Positions 34,036 through 46,091 of a stretch of DNA of 64,000 nucleotides are shown piece after piece. Numbering within the stretch: position 1 is the first letter of the stretch; every line of letters begins with the position of its first letter. The notes beneath the pieces were generated by a model that had not been told where the DNA came from, did not search any database, and saw only the letters and a program-made list of their open reading frames with translations. A program made the position numbers and the translations under genes. This DNA comes from Symsagittifera roscoffensis. Lineage: Eukaryota > Xenacoelomorpha > Acoela > Convolutidae. The stretch spans positions 9,246,027 to 9,310,026 of the forward strand of contig NC_087068.1 of the NCBI RefSeq assembly GCF_963678635.1, read 5' to 3'.

Positions 34036-36481
34036 CTGTAAGTCTACGTCAATAGTCATGATCGAAGCCACCACCCTCATTGTTCTTGTATTTCTTGCCA
34101 ACACATCTTATGCGAGCGAATATGAAGATGCTTTGAAGACGGGAATAATTTTTCATAAAGATAGTCAGATCTTACTAGCCGAAAAGTTTATCAACGCAGA
34201 ATTCCTAATTCCATTCCCAAGTTACAATTTCACGATCCAAGATAATGTAACGCAACTTCTTTCCATCTTGTCAACGAAATGGAAATCCAAATCAACAGAT
34301 TGTAAACTCAGTTTCGCGAAGACATTCAACGCCAGTGTTGATTCTTTCAATGTCGACTGGATGCTCCGAAAGCTCCAGGTTGAAATACAACTAGCACAAA
34401 AAGAAGTTTCGACTATCAAAGTTGAGACCTCTCATTTCCTATTCAACGAAAATGACGAAGATCAATCACGAAAAAGACGAGGAATAATGTCAAAACTTGC
34501 CGCCATCGCAGGAATCGGACTTTTCGGACCAGGAATCTTCATGGACGATTCATCAAGTTGCGGACTATTGGGAATCTTTGGCACTTGTCAAGACAACAGC
34601 CGCGCCAATGCACAGAACATCAAGGAACTACATGAGTTCACTACTCGACTGACAGACCACGTAGTCGAATTTGAAGAACAGGTCAATGAAAAATTCTTTC
34701 TGGTTGCTGACAAACTCGCGGAAGTTAATGCCATCCAGCAGGAAATGATCCAAAATCAGCAGGAAAATTGGAAAGTGATCGAAGACCAGTTTAAGGTCAT
34801 ACAGCACAACTTCGAAATCTTGCGCGATTGTGATCAGTACCTGTTCTCGAATCAACAATTGAATTTCAATTTTGATACTGCAGCCTCTCTCCTCTCTCTT
34901 CTGTACTCAGATGTCAAGAGTTACAGGGCAGCGCTGTACGCTTTTAAGACGAACATTATGAATGCCATCCCTACGCTTTTAGACAAGAGACTCACGATGT
35001 CATTGGTCCCCAGAGACTCTCTGATAGCAATCCTGAATTCAGTTTACGACAGCCAAAAAGACGCAACGGACAGACTGACTCTAGCCATCCCAACAACCGA
35101 GCTTCACTCGTACTATGACGCAAAACTGCTTCGAGATGTTGTAACAGTTGATGAAGGCCTGCTAATGACACTAGCGATACCGATGTCGTCCAGTCTAACT
35201 GTCTTTTCGGTTTATCGAGCTCATTTAATCCCGATGCCACAGCCGGGACAGAAGGATGCAATCAGATGGAAGACCGAGGGAGACTACTTCGCAGTCTCTG
35301 AGAACGGAATGGAAACCTCAGTGCTCACACGAGAGCAGTATGAGAAATGCCTCGGTTCATCAAGGTATAGGATCTGTCATCAAACCATGCAGACACAGAT
35401 GAGCAGATCCTCTTGTCTATCTAACTTATTCTGGCCAAACCCTGTAGCAGCCTTGACGGTCTGTGAGACGGAAAAAGTCATTCTGCCTACGCCGGAACGA
35501 GCCACGAATTTGGGATACGGTATCTGGCTAATCACATCAGCCTCTTCGTCATTCTCTTTGTGGGAGTACAACCTGCATGAGGTTCATACTCCATCCCGCA
35601 GAGAGCATTCAGGATGCAACATTTGCATCATTACTTTGGATTGCAGGACGCAATTAACAACTAGAAATATCAAGATCAGACCAGATCTGGAAAGTTGTGA
35701 CAAAATTCCAGCAAGACGAATCAATGTCACACTGTCTGATCCATTGGAACACCTACTCTCTACAATTCCGGAAATTAATGAGTTACCATACTTCGAATCA
35801 AAAACGGACGCCGGAATTAGACTTTTGGAACAAGTGAAAATAAAACTTATTGACAGCCCAATAGTCACGAACATGGAACAATTGGACGAGATTTCAAAAC
35901 CAATCGCCGACGGAATGAAACTTTTGAAACCAACCTTAACAGAGAAACTCGAAAGCTATGTACCAATAAAACTTTCACTGACACTGACCGTCATAGTTTT
36001 CATCGGAAGCACACTACTCCAGTGTTTGTGCACTTATCTTTTTCATCGATTCAAAGCAGTTCGAGACATAACCCCACAATTTCTAAAGACCGCTTATGGA
36101 GATATACGAATAAAGCCAGTAGTCGCAATGGACATTGATGAACGCGACAGAGATGAAAAAACAGCTAGACTTATGGAAACACGAGCGGAATGGCAGAATA
36201 AATACACGATTCTAGACGTAATTGACGACACGATTGCAGTACCACAACATCACAGACAGATGGAGGATGCAGTACTAAACGACGAGACACTATCAATGCA
36301 GGGAAGCAGAATAGACATGAATAGAACGAGATCAATGGGCGAAATCTCAACGACATCACACCAAGGAAAGACTTCACGAAACTACAGCGGAGGAATGAAA
36401 CTGACTCCTAATACAGGAATCTTAGGTGTGAAACCTCCTTCTATCCAAATAGGAGCTCAATACAACGAGGAGACGACCTGA
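34019..36481 (+). CDS. env: Element 2 envelope fusion protein, baculovirus F-like, 820 aa
   Basis: A signal peptide follows the internal Met14 (MIEATTLIVLVFLANTSYA). A furin-type site RKRR at residues 151-154 precedes a Gly/Ala/Ile-rich segment (GIMSKLAAIAGIGLFGPGIF) that has fusion-peptide character. A long heptad-like helical region (about 195-270) and a Cys-containing ectodomain follow. There is one transmembrane segment at about 650-673 (LSLTLTVIVFIGSTLLQCL), then a cytoplasmic tail of about 145 residues. This order matches F-type class I fusion proteins of baculoviruses and insect errantiviruses. The protein would act at the surface of particles or cells. The frame is intact. Confidence 0.85.
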   Translation: MKHHPSCKSTSIVMIEATTLIVLVFLANTSYASEYEDALKTGIIFHKDSQILLAEKFINAEFLIPFPSYNFTIQDNVTQLLSILSTKWKSKSTDCKLSFAKTFNASVDSFNVDWMLRKLQVEIQLAQKEVSTIKVETSHFLFNENDEDQSRKRRGIMSKLAAIAGIGLFGPGIFMDDSSSCGLLGIFGTCQDNSRANAQNIKELHEFTTRLTDHVVEFEEQVNEKFFLVADKLAEVNAIQQEMIQNQQENWKVIEDQFKVIQHNFEILRDCDQYLFSNQQLNFNFDTAASLLSLLYSDVKSYRAALYAFKTNIMNAIPTLLDKRLTMSLVPRDSLIAILNSVYDSQKDATDRLTLAIPTTELHSYYDAKLLRDVVTVDEGLLMTLAIPMSSSLTVFSVYRAHLIPMPQPGQKDAIRWKTEGDYFAVSENGMETSVLTREQYEKCLGSSRYRICHQTMQTQMSRSSCLSNLFWPNPVAALTVCETEKVILPTPERATNLGYGIWLITSASSSFSLWEYNLHEVHTPSRREHSGCNICIITLDCRTQLTTRNIKIRPDLESCDKIPARRINVTLSDPLEHLLSTIPEINELPYFESKTDAGIRLLEQVKIKLIDSPIVTNMEQLDEISKPIADGMKLLKPTLTEKLESYVPIKLSLTLTVIVFIGSTLLQCLCTYLFHRFKAVRDITPQFLKTAYGDIRIKPVVAMDIDERDRDEKTARLMETRAEWQNKYTILDVIDDTIAVPQHHRQMEDAVLNDETLSMQGSRIDMNRTRSMGEISTTSHQGKTSRNYSGGMKLTPNTGILGVKPPSIQIGAQYNEETT

Positions 36482-37135
36482 AGTATAGGAAGACTGAGAT
36501 GCGAATAAGTTGCCATTTCATCTTTCATTACTGACACTGATTATATCATTTAATTGACCATGACGTTCCCAAACATTGATTCTATGACTCAAGTGGTGGC
36601 TTAATTGTAACCTGAATCTCATAAGTGCTAGCAGCACTATTTATTTTCCCTGAACTCAAGTTCTAATTTAAACTTACCTGTTTAACCTTAATTTTATACA
36701 TTTGTGAAGTTAAAATTTCTTTAATACACAATTCGTGTATGTAAATTTGATAACAGAACCAATCCATTTGAGTGTATATAGTTTAAAACCTTTATTTTAT
36801 GCACATTTGGTGTACATCAACCAGCTTTAACCCTGTGCCTAACCTAATTTAAAGCCGGTTTAGTTTGTTATTTACCCATTTATAAAAGTAAATTTATAGA
36901 AAATTTATTCAGTTAAATTGATTTAAAATTATTGAAATTGAATTATACCGTATAACTTTTAATTCGTTCCTAAAATTTATTATGCTTTTAACATTGCAGT
37001 TTCCCTTTGAAATGCAACTAAATGAAATTACTACAGTTTGAAGTTAGAAACTCACCAAATTTTATGTAGATACTGTATTTAAATTGTAACCCCGATGCTA
37101 ATAACAGTCGCCAGGAAATAATTCGACAGTGTAAG
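36482..37135 (+). other. Element 2 3' untranslated region
   Basis: This is a 654-base AT-rich stretch between the env stop and the 3' LTR with no gene. The bases directly before the LTR (TTCGACAGTGTAAG) are not a purine tract, so the plus-strand primer site is not evident. Confidence 0.5.
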
Positions 37136-37334
37136 TGTAGCGTACCCATAAATGGCACGCTATTGATAGCCATGAAATAAGTGCTATATTAGAAATTGAT
37201 GTCATAAATTATTAATGTTAAAATCCCAAGCATGCAGTTGAACAAGTTAGTGTTTATTAAAAGTAAATAGTGAGTTATTAGTTGGGACATAATATTGAAT
37301 ATCGAGCTAGCTGAAAGTAATAAAGTTTACTAAC

Positions 37335-37372
<38 letters not shown>

Positions 37373-37537
37373 ACTAACCAAAGTTAAATTCAAACAGCTG
37401 AGAAAGTGATAGAGATAGAATCCATGCTGTCGGGGCCCATGCGTCCGTATTGAGATACTGCTAAATCAACTCCAGTTAATACCATTCAATAACATCTAGA
37501 AACCATGCGGGTTAATTAATAAAAGCAGTGCATTACA
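37136..37537 (+). repeat. 3' LTR of element 2
   Basis: This 402-bp copy appears identical to the 5' LTR at 21758-22159. AATAAA is followed by GTTTACTAACC, 33 A (37336-37368) and a second GTTTACTAACC. TTTAT follows at 37538-37542, completing the target duplication. Confidence 0.95.
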
Positions 37538-40500
37538 TTTATGGGTGTTTTGTTTTCATACACGCAAACGATTTTTTTGAAAAGCAAATTTCTGTTTGAA
37601 AAGACAAAGTTTGAAGTGGTTTTTGAAAAAAAAATTGCATTAGTAAAAAGTTGGTTTTTTCGGTGTCTGTTTTCTGATTTATTTTTTTGCTTTCCAGCAT
37701 CTTGGCGTCATGAATAGGTTCAGGCAATATTTTAAAAACTAAAAGTGTTTCAAACAAAGCTTAATTCCCGGAAAGTTTTTGGTTGCAATTTGACTAGCTT
37801 TTTTGGTCTATTAAGGTACTTGGCGAGTAATGCACAAGATGGATGCAAGATTGCGGTAGTTTCTGGCTGAAATTTTTTGAAATGTTTTTTTTTTCTATTC
37901 GGCGTCGTCTTGTATTGTTATCTATTTTTTGTTGCGATTCAGCTCTTTTACCATTGCGTATTAACTTAATGATTTCCTAATAGTAATACAGTCTCTAGGT
38001 AGTATAGTAATTTCATTTCAGGGTTTTTTTAGGTTTTCTAGAAATTCTTTTCTGTGGCAATAGTTTTACAGTTTGGTATTCTATGATTTTCAGTTTTGTT
38101 ATTTGATTTTGTTTTAGTTAATAGCAAACCTTTGATAATGCTTTTTGAGAAATCCGTTTTTTTCTTACGGTCATACACTTCCGTTAGTTCCAAGATTTTT
38201 AGCCAAGTTTTGTTTGGATCATTATTGTTTTTTGACCTAAATTTCATTTTTATCTGTTATTAATGAAGGAATTGAATTTAGTTTGAGGAGCATGAATTAT
38301 TGCTGGAAAAATGAATTGTTGGTTTTCTGTTTGTTCGCTTAAGTTTTGTCGGCTAAATTGTCATAACTGATTTTGCTTGTACTGTGGACGATTTTCATTG
38401 TAGTTGCAAGTGCAAGTGTTGTTCGTTCTAGTTTCAGGGGAGACTTGAAGTAAATTTTAAAAATCATAAAATCGTTTTTCGGTTCAGTTGTTGTCTGCTG
38501 AAAGATTGTCGGCTTAGTTGCCACATCACTGATTTTTCTTTGCTGTAAACAACTTTCATTGTAATTGCAAGTGCAACTGTTGTCCATTGTTGTTTAAGGT
38601 GGGACTTTATTTGTAAAATCTTTTTTTTTCGGCTCAACTTGTGTCTGCACAAAGATTGTCGGCTTTGTTTCTTTTCGTAAATTTTGTTCCGTTGTTGCTG
38701 TTTGAAAATCAAGTTGTCTGGCATGTTTGCATGGAATGAACTGCTGTCGAGACCCATGAAAGCTTATATGACCTAGTTTTTTTTTCAAAATTTCAAATTT
38801 TTCGTCTTATGTTTTTTTTTAATTTTTGTGTTGTATCGCAAGTGGAGCGAAGCTCCGCTTCGCCCCTGTGTGTAAGATTATGGTCGTAACATTCTGTGCT
38901 ACTTGCTCAGCAATCGGTTATCCTTGTTCAAGTTATTTATTTTATTTTGACCATTATACTTCGTAGTGTAAAACTTGCCCAAAGTGTTGTGTTTGGCGTT
39001 ATAAGCTGTCTGTTGACTCGTCTTTTAGATCAACTATCATTTTTACTGGCCTCTCTGAGCCGCTTAATGATACATTTTCAATATGTATTTTTTGCTAAAC
39101 TTTCTCTTTTTGTTAATATTTTGTCTCCAAGCTCACGTTTTGTAGCGAGCATCAAGTAAATGTATGTCGTTGATTTACCTGTGCTGCTTCTCCGGCGATG
39201 GATACCAACACTGACTCAGATGGCGGGTCCTCCCCATCTTCGTCATTCACCGCGAACTCACTGCAAGTCAAGATACGGCAAAACTCCTGAAGCAGCAAAG
39301 ATAATTTTCGATCATTGGAAAGGAGATACATTCTTGATTTTTCAGTTGAGATTTTTTTGTAATGATTGTTGTTTGACCTTTTTATTACTATTGGCTAGGG
39401 TTGGTTTGATATAGCAATTCAAACACTGATAATGATTGTCGGAAGCAAGCTAAGTAGTTTATCTAACAAATCACATTTTTCTCGGAAAGTAAATACTTGA
39501 ATGTCGGTATTTTTTGCCATCTTTGTTAAAATCTAGCTTCTCCAGAAAACTGTCAGAATAAATTTGTGTGTGCTTGAACTTTTTTGAGAACAAAACTCAT
39601 ATATGCCTATCTGTGTTGGTTGTTTGGCATGGGACAATATATTTGGATTTCAATGCAGAATTTTATGGAATTTACTTAAATGTATTTTGAGTACTAACCT
39701 TTGCAGCGCCGGAAGACAAGACAGCAGTTGCATTTTTCATGTCATTGAGGGAAACAGTTTTGGGTATTTTGTCTTTTCCTGTCTTGCTTTTTTTCATATT
39801 ATCCCGTGTAATTCTTTAATTTTCTTTCCAGATCGCAATGATAAAAGTAAAGATGTTCTTGTATAATGATGTTTATGGATAAGTCAGTCGGAATTCCTTC
39901 TTTTTGTTACTAGTTGACGGCTGGATGAAGTCTCTAATGTCAACGAAACGACTGAATCAAGTGATTAATCCAACAAGGGATAATTGACCCTTTCAAAGTT
40001 TTTCCCGAAAAATAAATAATTCTAATTCTTTTTATATATAACGAGCAAAATTGTTTCTTTTTTTAAACCTTTATAGGTAACACGTGACTGTAATAGGAAG
40101 TGAATCGTTATTTTTTATTCTGTGGAAAGCTTAAGCTTTCTTTCTTTGAAGTAATGATTTATAGAGATTGTTTTTGAAGACAAAACAGGTTCAATTATTT
40201 CTGTATCTTTGTCTGAATGGCGGTGTTGGTCTGAAAATAATAATAATAATAATATCTATGTTAAGAATGTTCAGTCATCAAAGCCAACAAGAAGTAGCGA
40301 ATTGGATGAAATAGTTATGGCGTAAACAAGATCTAGACCAATTTAGCTGCTAGGGATAAAACTCTAGTCGGGCGGAACGTTTGCACCCAAATAAACATGC
40401 GCCCTTGTCCGTTTCAACTTATAGACTTTAATATATAAGATCCTTCCTTAAAGCACTTTGAAGTTTACAGTTGAAAAGCCTCTTTCTCAGTGAAAAATTT

Positions 40501-42890
40501 CAGTTGTTTTTTTTTGAAAAGGCATCTCAAATTTGTAAATTACTAAATAAGTGATAGCCGGTCGGTGTGCGAATTGCACAGAAAGTTCCCAGCACAATAA
40601 TAATAAAAAAAAAACTGTTTCTTTTTCCAAAATTTGTTTTTTATTCGTGATGCGATGAGAGGATCTGAGCAAAGCCTAGAACATGTGCGTAATCAATATT
40701 AAAAGTAAATTAGGCTTATTCGTACAAAAACATAGGACAGTCTTCCTCAAACAATGAATTTAAAAAAAAAACAATAAAAAACTTAATCTGGTTTTTGGAA
40801 CGTTGTTGATTGTTTCAAAAAAATCTCTGAAAATGGCGCTAGAAAAAACTTCGAAAACTAAATTAATTGAAGCAGAGGCGGATTTAGGGGGGAGGGCATA
40901 CGCCCTCCCTCCCTCAGGGATTCGACCCCCTGCCGACCCAAAGGGTCTCCTCTTTGTATTATTTTGAAATATCCATTTTTGGTGACGGACCCCAAAAGTT
41001 TTCTAAAGGCGTCTTCGGCGCCAATATATACTAATTTTGAGGAAGGAGCGCGCGCCGAAAAAACGCAGTTTTTTGTCCAATTTTTCCAAAAAGTGGCCAA
41101 AAACGTCTTTTTTGACCTGTTTTTTCAAAATTTTGCCGAATACCAAATTACTCCCCATTTTCACTGGTACAACAAAAACTAATTTTGGTTCCTTGTAAAA
41201 TTAGTAAATTCACCTTTTTCTTAGGAATCCTCGCTAATTTTTCCAAATTAATTTTTGTCGCATATTTACTTTGAATAGCATGAAACGAAAATTCAGCAAT
41301 TGATGCATAAGCGTCAATCCAGATTAAATCTTATCAGGAAAAATTTTTTTACGATTGGGGCGAATTCGCAAATGGTGTTTTCTGTAAATGAGAATTTCTA
41401 CTGTATGAAAAGTGAATTTTCCCTTCTAATCTGTTTGCCTTTTATCTGGGGGCTGGTGTAAATTCTGTTCAACACTTCTCACCAAATTCAGTTTAGCATG
41501 TGCTGCATTTTTGTGGGATCTAATTGCATGGCTCCTCGGGGTGTTTTACGACAACGTTTGTTTACATAAGTGGCTCTGGCGTAAACATAACGAAATCAAG
41601 TGAATATGTTTGTTTGTGTAGGAAACCTAACTCTTTTTTATTTCAATCCCAACGGTAAAGCATGATACTGGTAATTACTATATTTTTTCAAGAAGGAGGA
41701 ATTAATTAATTTAATCAGATTTCCAAGTGGTCCGAGATATCTCTGAAATAAATAAGCCTTCTCCGTAGCGATCGAAAATTATCGCATTTCTTTGTTTGCA
41801 ACGCCCTTTTGAAATGTTATTTATACTTCTGAAGAAAAAAACTGTTTGATATTCTCGCGTTTGATCAATTTTATGTTGACCGATTATCAAAACAAAATTA
41901 CTCCATTATAATCATAGAACAAGACTGCTCGTATATCAGGGCAATGCCCTGAACGTTTAGACTGTCCCTTAGCTAGCTGGTCTCGAATAATTTTAAATAA
42001 AAAATGATGAATTACAAATTTTGGACTGCCAATAGGAACAATGTTGAGTGCGGGATGATTCGCGTTGAACTTAAATAAAAATTGAGCACTTCCAATCGCA
42101 TTTAGGCTAGTGGCAAGCATACTTGCATTGCTAACCCAAAAATTCCCGGGTCGATACTTATACGCAGTCAAGTTTTGTAAAATTGGACTGAATAAAAACA
42201 CCAAGCATATATTCCTCGCTTTCTTCTAAAGTCAGAAAATAGCAATGATATCCGTGCTGTGCGAGTATCACACTATTTTCCGTCGAAATTGATTTGGAAA
42301 AAAAGTTAAAAATCGAGAAGTATAAATTTTAGTTTTGCAGTTTTTTGTTGTTACTTCCTGTTGTTTTTTTCTACAAAGGGCGATTGATTAAGGTGAAAAA
42401 TGCAGAAAGAGGGGTTACTATAATTAAATGAACTTGAAATATAGCGTTTAAGTTCTAGTAGAATTAATGTTGGGAGGTCGTATAATTTCGTCGAATTAAT
42501 TTGTATAATTTAATCTGAAAAACGAATTATTTAGTTAAAACGAATTATCTGAGGTCGAATTATTTCGAATAATTTAATTTGAAAAACGAATTAACTTTCT
42601 CAACACTGAGAGAACTTTTTATGAAACGGGTGTTGTACCGAAAAGAAACTCGGATGGCAATTTATTGCTTTTGAAACTCCGTTAAGTTTTAGGACTTTGA
42701 ACAGACATTGAAATTGGCGTAACATTCAATCTACTTTTTATGCTTTTGTATTTATAATTTGAACACATGATGAAATAATTCAGCTCAGTTAGGTCATTCT
42801 TCAGACCAATTTCGATAATCGAAGTTATGATTTTTAGCGGACATCTACGCCTCGAGCTCTCAATTTAAGATATTTTGTGCCTGTATGATA
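37538..42890. other. Host intergenic DNA with degenerate repeats
   Basis: No convincing gene is seen in 5.3 kb. A GC-richer patch at 39178-39297 and a possible exon after an acceptor-like TAACCTTTGCAG near 39705 have coding flavour but no consistent frame. A hairpin-repeat 3' end is at about 38876-38925. A GGAGGGCATACGCCCTCCC palindrome lies near 40890. The block AATTTAATYTGAAAAACGAATTA is repeated near 42507 and 42574. A minus-strand frame of 105 codons at 42204-41887 is unsupported. Confidence 0.4.
38347..38690. repeat. Degenerate tandem repeat, units of about 140-170 bp
   Basis: Units start with TGTCGGCT at 38347, 38517 and (partial) 38656. Shared blocks include TTTTCATTGTARTTGCAAGTGCAA, read as two shorter blocks, and TGTCTGC near each unit end. 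The overlapping minus-strand frames here follow from this repetition. Confidence 0.6.
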
Positions 42891-43444
42891 TTGTTCCGAC
42901 CGTTGGTTGCCTGTATGTTATTAATCTGAACGGTATTCGGGTGTTTTATTTGTTTTCCACGCAATATCAGGTACCACAAAGAATTATTGGACTGGGTTGA
43001 GTTATATATCATATTGAAACTCTTTCAGTCGTGATTCGAGAAACTTTTAAAAATTCCCAAAAATTTTCCTAGTATTGAGAAAACTCGGTTTGAAATTTAA
43101 TGTTTTTCGTCTGTTTTTGAGCGAGTAAAACGATCGAGTAACGTTTATTATATATGAAAATTGACAGTTAACGCTGAACAAAAATCTGATTTTACTAAAA
43201 AGAAAACGTATAGTTTTATAAGATTCATTTTGCGCGTCTATAGTAAAAAAAAATCAAAAATCTTTGATATTTTTAGTGCAAAAAATTGAAAAAAAAGTTG
43301 TAATGGCTCATGCCTAATTGACTAAATTTCTACGTGTTCTCATAGTTCTTTCAGATAAGACACCAACTTGAAAAAAATTTAGTTTTGAGAAGGTTGTCGG
43401 AACATTTTTTTGTGCTATTTGCGCAGCTACCGGCTATCCTTGTT
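42891..43444 (+). mobile_element. Helentron-like non-autonomous element, copy A
   Basis: The copy starts TTGTTCCGACC and ends CGGCTATCCTTGTT. TTCCGAC near the start is inverted as GTCGGAA near the end (43396-43402). A short hairpin follows (TTGTGC-TATTT-GCGCAG, with two wobble pairs). Internal blocks GGTACCAC, TGGGTTGAG and TATATCATAT are shared with the other copies. Subterminal inverted repeats plus a 3' hairpin and no coding capacity recall the Helentron-derived elements of insects (INE-1-like). Confidence 0.6.
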
Positions 43445-46091
43445 ATTTCTCTAATTTTGCATAAATGAGTTTCTTAAAATTATCAGATTGTACTAATTTT
43501 TGCGCACTTTATCTTCTATTCCTGTGGTTTCTATGCATAAGCGTGATTGCAGCAACTAACAAGCGCTCAAGAATATTCCAAATTGAATCGAAACATGTTA
43601 AATTGTCCAAATGGTTCTTCACTAGATGCAAATTACATCAATTAGAACTCGAATCGAATGTAAGTCTAGACATTCCGCAAGTGAAATGACTTTTAAAAAA
43701 GTGTCGAAAAAACTCGAAAATATCAGGCAGGGAAAACGTCATAAGGGTCAATCGAAATATTCCAGGCTTGGCCGTGAGACAAAAAGATGTTTTATTAATT
43801 AAAAATTTTGTTCTATTCTATCAAAGAAGGTGAAATTTCACGTTTCAAGTTTTTCCAAGTATTTTTGAATATTAGGTATAAGCTCTTAATTAAAGTAAAA
43901 TCTTTAATTTTTTGCGCCTCGCATTTCTTGTAATTATAAATCTGCTCAGAAAATGCTCTTTATTTTTGGTTTCAAGAGTAAAGATAGTTTCCCGATTTAT
44001 AATGGCTTTATGGAATATGGTTAGATTAATAGTTATCAATATATAAAAAATAGAAAAGTGTCAAATGAAATAATTTTTGCATGATTCATTATGGTTTTTT
44101 GTCTAGCTCGTACGCAGCGGGTTACTCGTAAAATCATTCCCAGTGAAATTGAAGCAATTTGAACAATTTGCTGTTTTTTTTTGCTCTTCAGAATGTATAG
44201 TGCACTTTTTGACATTGCAAGGGCTATCTTTTCCTTAGATATTGCGGTGTAATTTTTGAGCTAGGCAAGATTTTTTGATGCAGTATTTTTTCGACTAATT
44301 ATCAGCTCTCGTTGCATACTTTCTTGTCAAGTATTTATGGTGTTTTTTGTCTTAAGATTTTCTAACCGTTCTGATAGCTAGGTATTTTAAAGTCTCTTGT
44401 AATCGAATATCTTGATAAAAACTTGAGAAAAGACCATACTTTTTTGTAGTTTTTGAAAAATCTTGTTATTTCGATTAAAGTAGAAGTAACTCACCCCTTT
44501 CACAATTATATTTTAGTTGCTCTGCTAAGTTTTCTCTCATTCAGTTCATTAAATTTTTCAGCTCACTAAATTTTAATAATCAAGCAAACAGACAAACTAT
44601 TGCCGTTAAGTACTTTTATTTATGAAAAAAGCTATTTGAGATCGTCTATTGATTTCTAGATCTTGCTGAAGTGAGTTTCTCCCTGTAATTAGGGTTAACA
44701 AAAGACGGTCGATAATAAACGCCAGAAGAGAGAGAATCAAATGGGGATAACTTAGTTTCTGTAGATTAACTTCAAATCAGCAGTGCATTAAATTAGGTTA
44801 CACTCCATAAAATGGGGGCTGTTTTTTCTACTTGAATTTCAATTTGGAGTAACTTTTCTACGTGAATTGGGAGGTGACTTGGGTAAAATGGGTAATCCCC
44901 CTCGGTTTGACTTTTAGCTGGCTGAAAATTGACAATTGTGATAGATTAAAAATGATGGATTTAAGTTGGGAGGGTCTAGCTAGGGATTGTTAGTCGAAAG
45001 TTGAAGTTTCTCAAGTTAGTAGCCAGAAGTATTTAGGAGGAAGTCTCTTTGATGAATTTTATTTTTTTATTCTACTATTTGAATAGTGTGAGATACATGC
45101 GAATGATTAATCGATAACCTCAACAAAAAAAAACAATTTTAAAATACGTTTTGTGCAAAGTGATTTTTCGCGTTTTAGATCAGCTCAAACTATTTGGTAT
45201 CTTGTTTCTAGAAAAAAAAGAGGAAAGTTGCTTGCCAGAATATTGATTGAGCTTCTCTGGAAAAGAGTAAGCGATTTGAAATCTGAGGTTGCGTTTTCAG
45301 GAGTGTAATGTAGATAAGAAGACATGGAGAAGTCATGACGTAAATCTTAGCTGATTAAGAAGGAAGCAGTAACTTTTCCAATTTAGAAGTTAATAAAACA
45401 CCTAATCCTGTTAAATCCTTGCTGAAATGGTGATTTGAATCGATAAGGCAGATAATATTCAGCGTAATGTAGCTCTATAGTGTGCTCTCATAGGAGACAA
45501 AAATCTATTTTGTATTTTGAGGGCGTGAAGTTGGATTGACCTAATAATACTAGAGTGATCCTATCCTAGGCTTCTAATATTTCGGTCATGTTCTTAAATC
45601 AATTTTCAACTTGTGGCAAAGCTGCTAAAATATCGTTTTATGGAGATGATGATATCACTGATTATATTTTGATTATATTTAATGCTACATTCCTGTCATG
45701 GTATTCGTTTTTTGTATAGCGGCAATTTGTTTTTGTGTAATCGTTTTGCGGTCACGGAAAGTGAAGTTTTCGTGCTTATTTTCAGTTTGGTTGGTAATTT
45801 AAATGCATCTCCCTTGCCAAAAGTTGGAAGACTTGAGAAGATCTTACTGTTATCTCAGTCTTCAAGACATCTTAGAAAACAAAGCATTAAAGAAAATTGT
45901 TCGTTTAGTGGGTCCAACTTATGATTATTTTCATAGTTTTCGACTTAAAAGGGAATTTATCTACATGAATAAATTGTTTAAGTAAGAAGTTGCTTTTATC
46001 AAGAAGCCTTTTGCGATCGTCAAATTCATCTCTAAAATTGAAATTATGTTTCAAATTGTTCAAAAACACTTTTTTCGGTGCGGGAAGACTG
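43445..46091. other. Host intergenic DNA
   Basis: AT-rich sequence with no gene I can support. Short frames near 43465-43689 and 45682-45985 lack coding character or splice context. Nothing structured was noticed. Confidence 0.4.

Larger units (their letters stand above)
21758..37537 (+). mobile_element. Complete errantivirus-like LTR retroelement with extra genes (element 2)
   Basis: The 15,780-bp element has identical 402-bp LTRs and a 5-bp target duplication TTTAT (21753-21757 and 37538-37542). Sense genes are gag, pol (with a C-terminal macrodomain), a 106-aa ORF and an env with furin-type site. A five-exon gene and a 103-aa ORF lie on the opposite strand between pol and env. Protein order and motifs place it in Ty3/gypsy; the env resembles the baculovirus F-type fusion proteins carried by insect errantiviruses. 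All sense frames are intact, so the copy may be competent. No clear polypurine tract precedes the 3' LTR. Confidence 0.93.

Noticed and set aside
38339-38788. Overlapping minus-strand frames of 64-97 codons
   Set aside because: They follow a degenerate tandem repeat and have Lys/Gln/Thr-rich sequence without domains.
40858-41100. Minus-strand 80-codon frame
   Set aside because: It ends in a palindromic GGAGGGCATACGCCCTCCC block typical of repeats and has no splice context or domain.
41887-42204. Minus-strand 105-codon frame with protein-like composition
   Set aside because: No homologous motif, conserved start or exon structure could be found; left as unsupported.
42891-43444. Classical Helitron assignment for the hairpin family
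   Set aside because: The 3' end is not CTRR and the 5' end does not start with TC; subterminal inverted repeats fit Helentron-type elements better.
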